In this document: positions 4,348 to 6,290 of the stretch, one piece after another
How positions within the stretch are numbered: position 1 is the stretch's first letter
How the letters are laid out: each line of letters begins with the position of its first letter
Origin: an uncultured Eubacteriales bacterium
GTDB lineage: Bacteria > Bacillota_A > Clostridia > Christensenellales > Aristaeellaceae
Direction of reading: 5' to 3'
DNA: 6,290 nucleotides
Assembly (NCBI GenBank): GCA_902795555.1
Contig: CADBLV010000175.1
Span: 1-6,290 of the forward strand
Translations under genes and position numbers: made by a program
The notes under the pieces: generated by a model
The model's database searches: none
What the model was told of the DNA's origin: nothing
The model's input: only the letters and a program-made list of their open reading frames with translations

Positions 4348-6290
4348 TTAATCGAAGCAGTCGCCCACGTGGTTGATCATGATCTCCACGCCCAGCGGCG
4401 TATCATAATCCTCAAAGATGTAGAAGGTATTTCCGGGGGTGCGTTTCGGCTTCTGTCCGTCGTCGATCTGCTCGCGCTCCCAGGGCTTGTTGGTGATCAC
4501 GGTTCTCCCGCCCTGTTGCGAAACGCTCTCCGTCACATACCCGATCGTCGGTTCCTCCGTCCAGGCATAGATCGCTTTTTCGCCGTTCACCCGGGTCGGC
4601 AGATCGTTCACCACGGCCGTCCAGCCGTTCTCCGCCGACAGCAGCACACGCTTCACCACGCCCCGCTGATCATGCAGCGTCACCAGAACCTGCCGCGGCA
4701 GGTTTTCCTTCATTTCTTCCGGCACATTCCATTCCTTGGTCACCACCGAGGCGGTCGTCTCCGGATGATAGGTGTTGGTAATCGTGAAGCCGTTCACCTG
4801 GCTTGTATACCAGGCCACCGGATCTTCCGAAACCGTATATTGCACTCTCCGTCCGTTCACCCGGTCCGGCAGGCCGTGGAAGGTATGCGTCCAGCCTTCC
4901 GCTGCCGTTATCTGGGCCGAAGCCACCTCCGTGCCGCCGGCATACAGCCGCACGGTGACGCTCTCCGGCCGGTTGCCGTCCCGGTCATTGCCGTCCGCCC
5001 AGATCTTGGTCACGGTGATCTCACGGTAGGTAGGCTCCGGCTCCTTCTCCGGCACTTCAAACGCAAAGGTTTTCTGAATCACGATCCGGCCCAGTTGCAC
5101 GGTATTGGTCAGGGTGAATCCCGCCTCCGCGCTGCCGCTGATCTTCGACGTGTATCCGTCCGGCACGTCAATCTCTTCCACCGTATAACGGATCGCCGTC
5201 CCGCCGGAAGTCTTCTTCAGCCCCGTCCAGGTATACTGCCAGCTGTTCCCCGCGTTCAGTTCCACAGCCGCCCCTTCGGCATATCCGTCGGCAAACAGCT
5301 GCACCGTGACGCTCTTCGGCCGGATTCCCGCCGCGTCATTCTGATCTTCCCACACCTTCCGGACGGAAACCTTCTTCCCCTCCGGCGTATGGGTGTTGGT
5401 CATGATGGTAACCCGTCCGTCTCTATCATGCTGCTCCTGTGTGGACGTATACCCGGTCAGATCCGGCTCCGACCAGCTGTACACGATCTCGCCGTCCGCG
5501 TCGGACACCGGCAGATCTTTCACCGTGGCGGACCAGCTGTTGGCCGCCGACAGCGTCACCGGTTTCACGACCTGTCCGTTCGCCAGCAGGTTCACCGTCA
5601 GCAACTGCGGGCGAATCCCGTCCAGATCATCCCCGTCCGCCCAGAGTTTGATCACGGAAGCGGAGGTGATCGCGCTGTTCACAACCGTTCCGCTGACCAG
5701 ATCCTTGCTGTTTCCGGTGGCCAGGAAGGTCACATTGCCTGTGTCCCTGCTTCCCGTCAGCGTGGTCAGCACGGTTTCCCGCGCGCTGCGGTCTTCCCAC
5801 AGCACCTCGTGATCCGCTGTCACCGTAAAGTGAATCGGAGCGATCGGCGTATAGCCGGTCGGGGTCTTGGTTTCTGTCAGCACATACTGGCCGTCGTCAA
5901 TGCCCCTGAAGCTGAATTTCGTCTCCGAGGAAGCCGCGGAATCCAGAGCAACCTCCTTCAGGGAGCCGTCCTTCATCTCCTTTTCCAGCTTGAATTCGGC
6001 GCCGTTCAAAGCCTTCCCGTCCTCATCCGTCTTGTTGATTTCCACCAGATAGGTGAAGGCAATCACGAAGTCTTCTTCGGTCTTCCCCGTCTGTCTTTCA
6101 TCGCCCGGCGTCCCGCCGTTGGCCAGCGCGGAATTGTTGCTGTATTCCAGATAGGCCGTGTTCACGTTTCCGTCCCTGCCGAGCCTGGCGTTTTCTTTCA
6201 GCGTCGCCGTGAAGAACACCTCCACGGTGGCGTTGTTCAGTTTTAAGTCTGATGAGATGAGGTTTTGTCCGTCGCCCCAGGTCAGGGTAA
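4348..6290 (-). CDS. Large Cna-B/SpaA-type surface adhesin, N-terminus beyond window edge
   Basis: The frame is open to the right edge and gives 646 residues (numbered from the first whole codon at 6288) ending at TAA 4348-4350. Residues 1-53 (NVNTAYLEYSNNS near the end) resemble the last strands of a fimbrial D2-type isopeptide domain. A SpaA-like prealbumin module follows (about 81-207), then Cna-B repeats at about 209-300, 306-399, 421-508 and 513-601, and a 45-residue tail. Each module keeps the first-strand Lys, the Glu near YxVxE, and the last-strand Asn that form Lys-Asn isopeptide bonds in this family: K86/E139/N204, K214/E274/N298, K311/E371/N395, K428/E488/N505, K518/E578/N600. Such rods extend ligand-binding heads from Gram-positive cell walls. 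The tail has no LPxTG, no membrane segment and no basic end; it closes with PLGVEIMINHVGDCFD, which contains the only cysteine in the visible protein. The anchoring route is therefore unclear. The triplet at 6223-6225 is an internal GTG, not a start. Confidence 0.9.
   Translation of the reverse strand, partial: TLTWGDGQNLISSDLKLNNATVEVFFTATLKENARLGRDGNVNTAYLEYSNNSALANGGTPGDERQTGKTEEDFVIAFTYLVEINKTDEDGKALNGAEFKLEKEMKDGSLKEVALDSAASSETKFSFRGIDDGQYVLTETKTPTGYTPIAPIHFTVTADHEVLWEDRSARETVLTTLTGSRDTGNVTFLATGNSKDLVSGTVVNSAITSASVIKLWADGDDLDGIRPQLLTVNLLANGQVVKPVTLSAANSWSATVKDLPVSDADGEIVYSWSEPDLTGYTSTQEQHDRDGRVTIMTNTHTPEGKKVSVRKVWEDQNDAAGIRPKSVTVQLFADGYAEGAAVELNAGNSWQYTWTGLKKTSGGTAIRYTVEEIDVPDGYTSKISGSAEAGFTLTNTVQLGRIVIQKTFAFEVPEKEPEPTYREITVTKIWADGNDRDGNRPESVTVRLYAGGTEVASAQITAAEGWTHTFHGLPDRVNGRRVQYTVSEDPVAWYTSQVNGFTITNTYHPETTASVVTKEWNVPEEMKENLPRQVLVTLHDQRGVVKRVLLSAENGWTAVVNDLPTRVNGEKAIYAWTEEPTIGYVTESVSQQGGRTVITNKPWEREQIDDGQKPKRTPGNTFYIFEDYDTPLGVEIMINHVGDCFD
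4486..5664 (-). repeat. Four tandem Cna-B domain repeats within the adhesin
   Basis: Four repeats of about 88-94 codons lie at 5664-5389, 5373-5092, 5028-4765 and 4752-4486. The first three share the pattern KxWxDxxDxxGxRPxxxTVxL, a central NSW/EGW segment and a closing TNT. The fourth keeps Lys-x-Trp and the closing TN but lacks the Asp-rich RP signature. Divergence at DNA level is substantial, yet short exact matches persist, such as CCGTCCGCCCAGA at 4991-5003 and 5633-5645. This points to old duplication rather than recent expansion. Confidence 0.85.

Noticed and set aside
2613..4351. Plus-strand open frames (2613-3392 and 3383-4351) opposite the thioesterase and exported protein
   Set aside because: They cover the complement of well-supported minus-strand genes and have shadow-type composition without any recognisable motif.
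6223..6225. GTG as the start of the adhesin
   Set aside because: The frame stays open upstream to the window edge with sequence fitting the preceding isopeptide domain (TLTWGDGQNL), so this is an internal valine codon.
4321..6246. Long open frame of 641 codons on the plus strand opposite the adhesin
   Set aside because: It lies fully antisense to a gene with clear domain homology, is rich in His, Arg and Pro as expected from the complement of GC-rich codons, and has no recognisable domain or ribosome site.

Overview
All supported genes read on the minus strand, so transcription runs from the right edge of the window to the left. Several features suggest a gut- or rumen-type Clostridia/Firmicutes genome of moderately high GC (an inference). 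They are purine-rich Shine-Dalgarno sites, a Gram-positive-type Cna-B/SpaA surface protein, a YkhA-like thioesterase, and a c-di-GMP response regulator of a type common in such genomes. I cannot name a species. By eye, most genes are near 58-65% GC; the leftmost gene is about 47%.

Right part (6290 to 4348): the C-terminal 646 residues of a large modular surface adhesin whose N-terminus lies outside the window. It holds the end of a fimbrial D2-type isopeptide domain, one SpaA-like prealbumin module and four Cna-B repeats. It ends in an unusual short tail with a single cysteine (GDCFD) and no LPxTG sorting signal. Next (4264 to 3254) is an exported protein of unknown function with a signal peptide and two similar halves.

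Middle (3212 to 2748): a hotdog-fold acyl-CoA thioesterase that closely follows the exported protein. From 2747 to 2566 there is no convincing gene, but there are several short inverted repeats. At 2565 to 2434 lies the last third of a response-regulator receiver domain, cut off abruptly at its 5' side. This is best read as the remnant of a hybrid sensor kinase.

Left part (2414 to 1): a compact signalling cluster. A receiver-GGDEF-EAL protein (degenerate GGDEF, intact EAL, so probably a c-di-GMP phosphodiesterase) is followed 12 bp later by a standalone histidine phosphotransfer protein. After a further 5 bp comes a GNAT acetyltransferase cut by the window edge. The likely original circuit was hybrid kinase to HPt to receiver-EAL output. 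The kinase is now nearly gone, which leaves the relay without an obvious local phosphate source. I see no RNA gene, CRISPR array, transposase or convincing rho-independent terminator. I found no clear evidence for a wholly new system; the truncated relay and the adhesin tail deserve the most attention.
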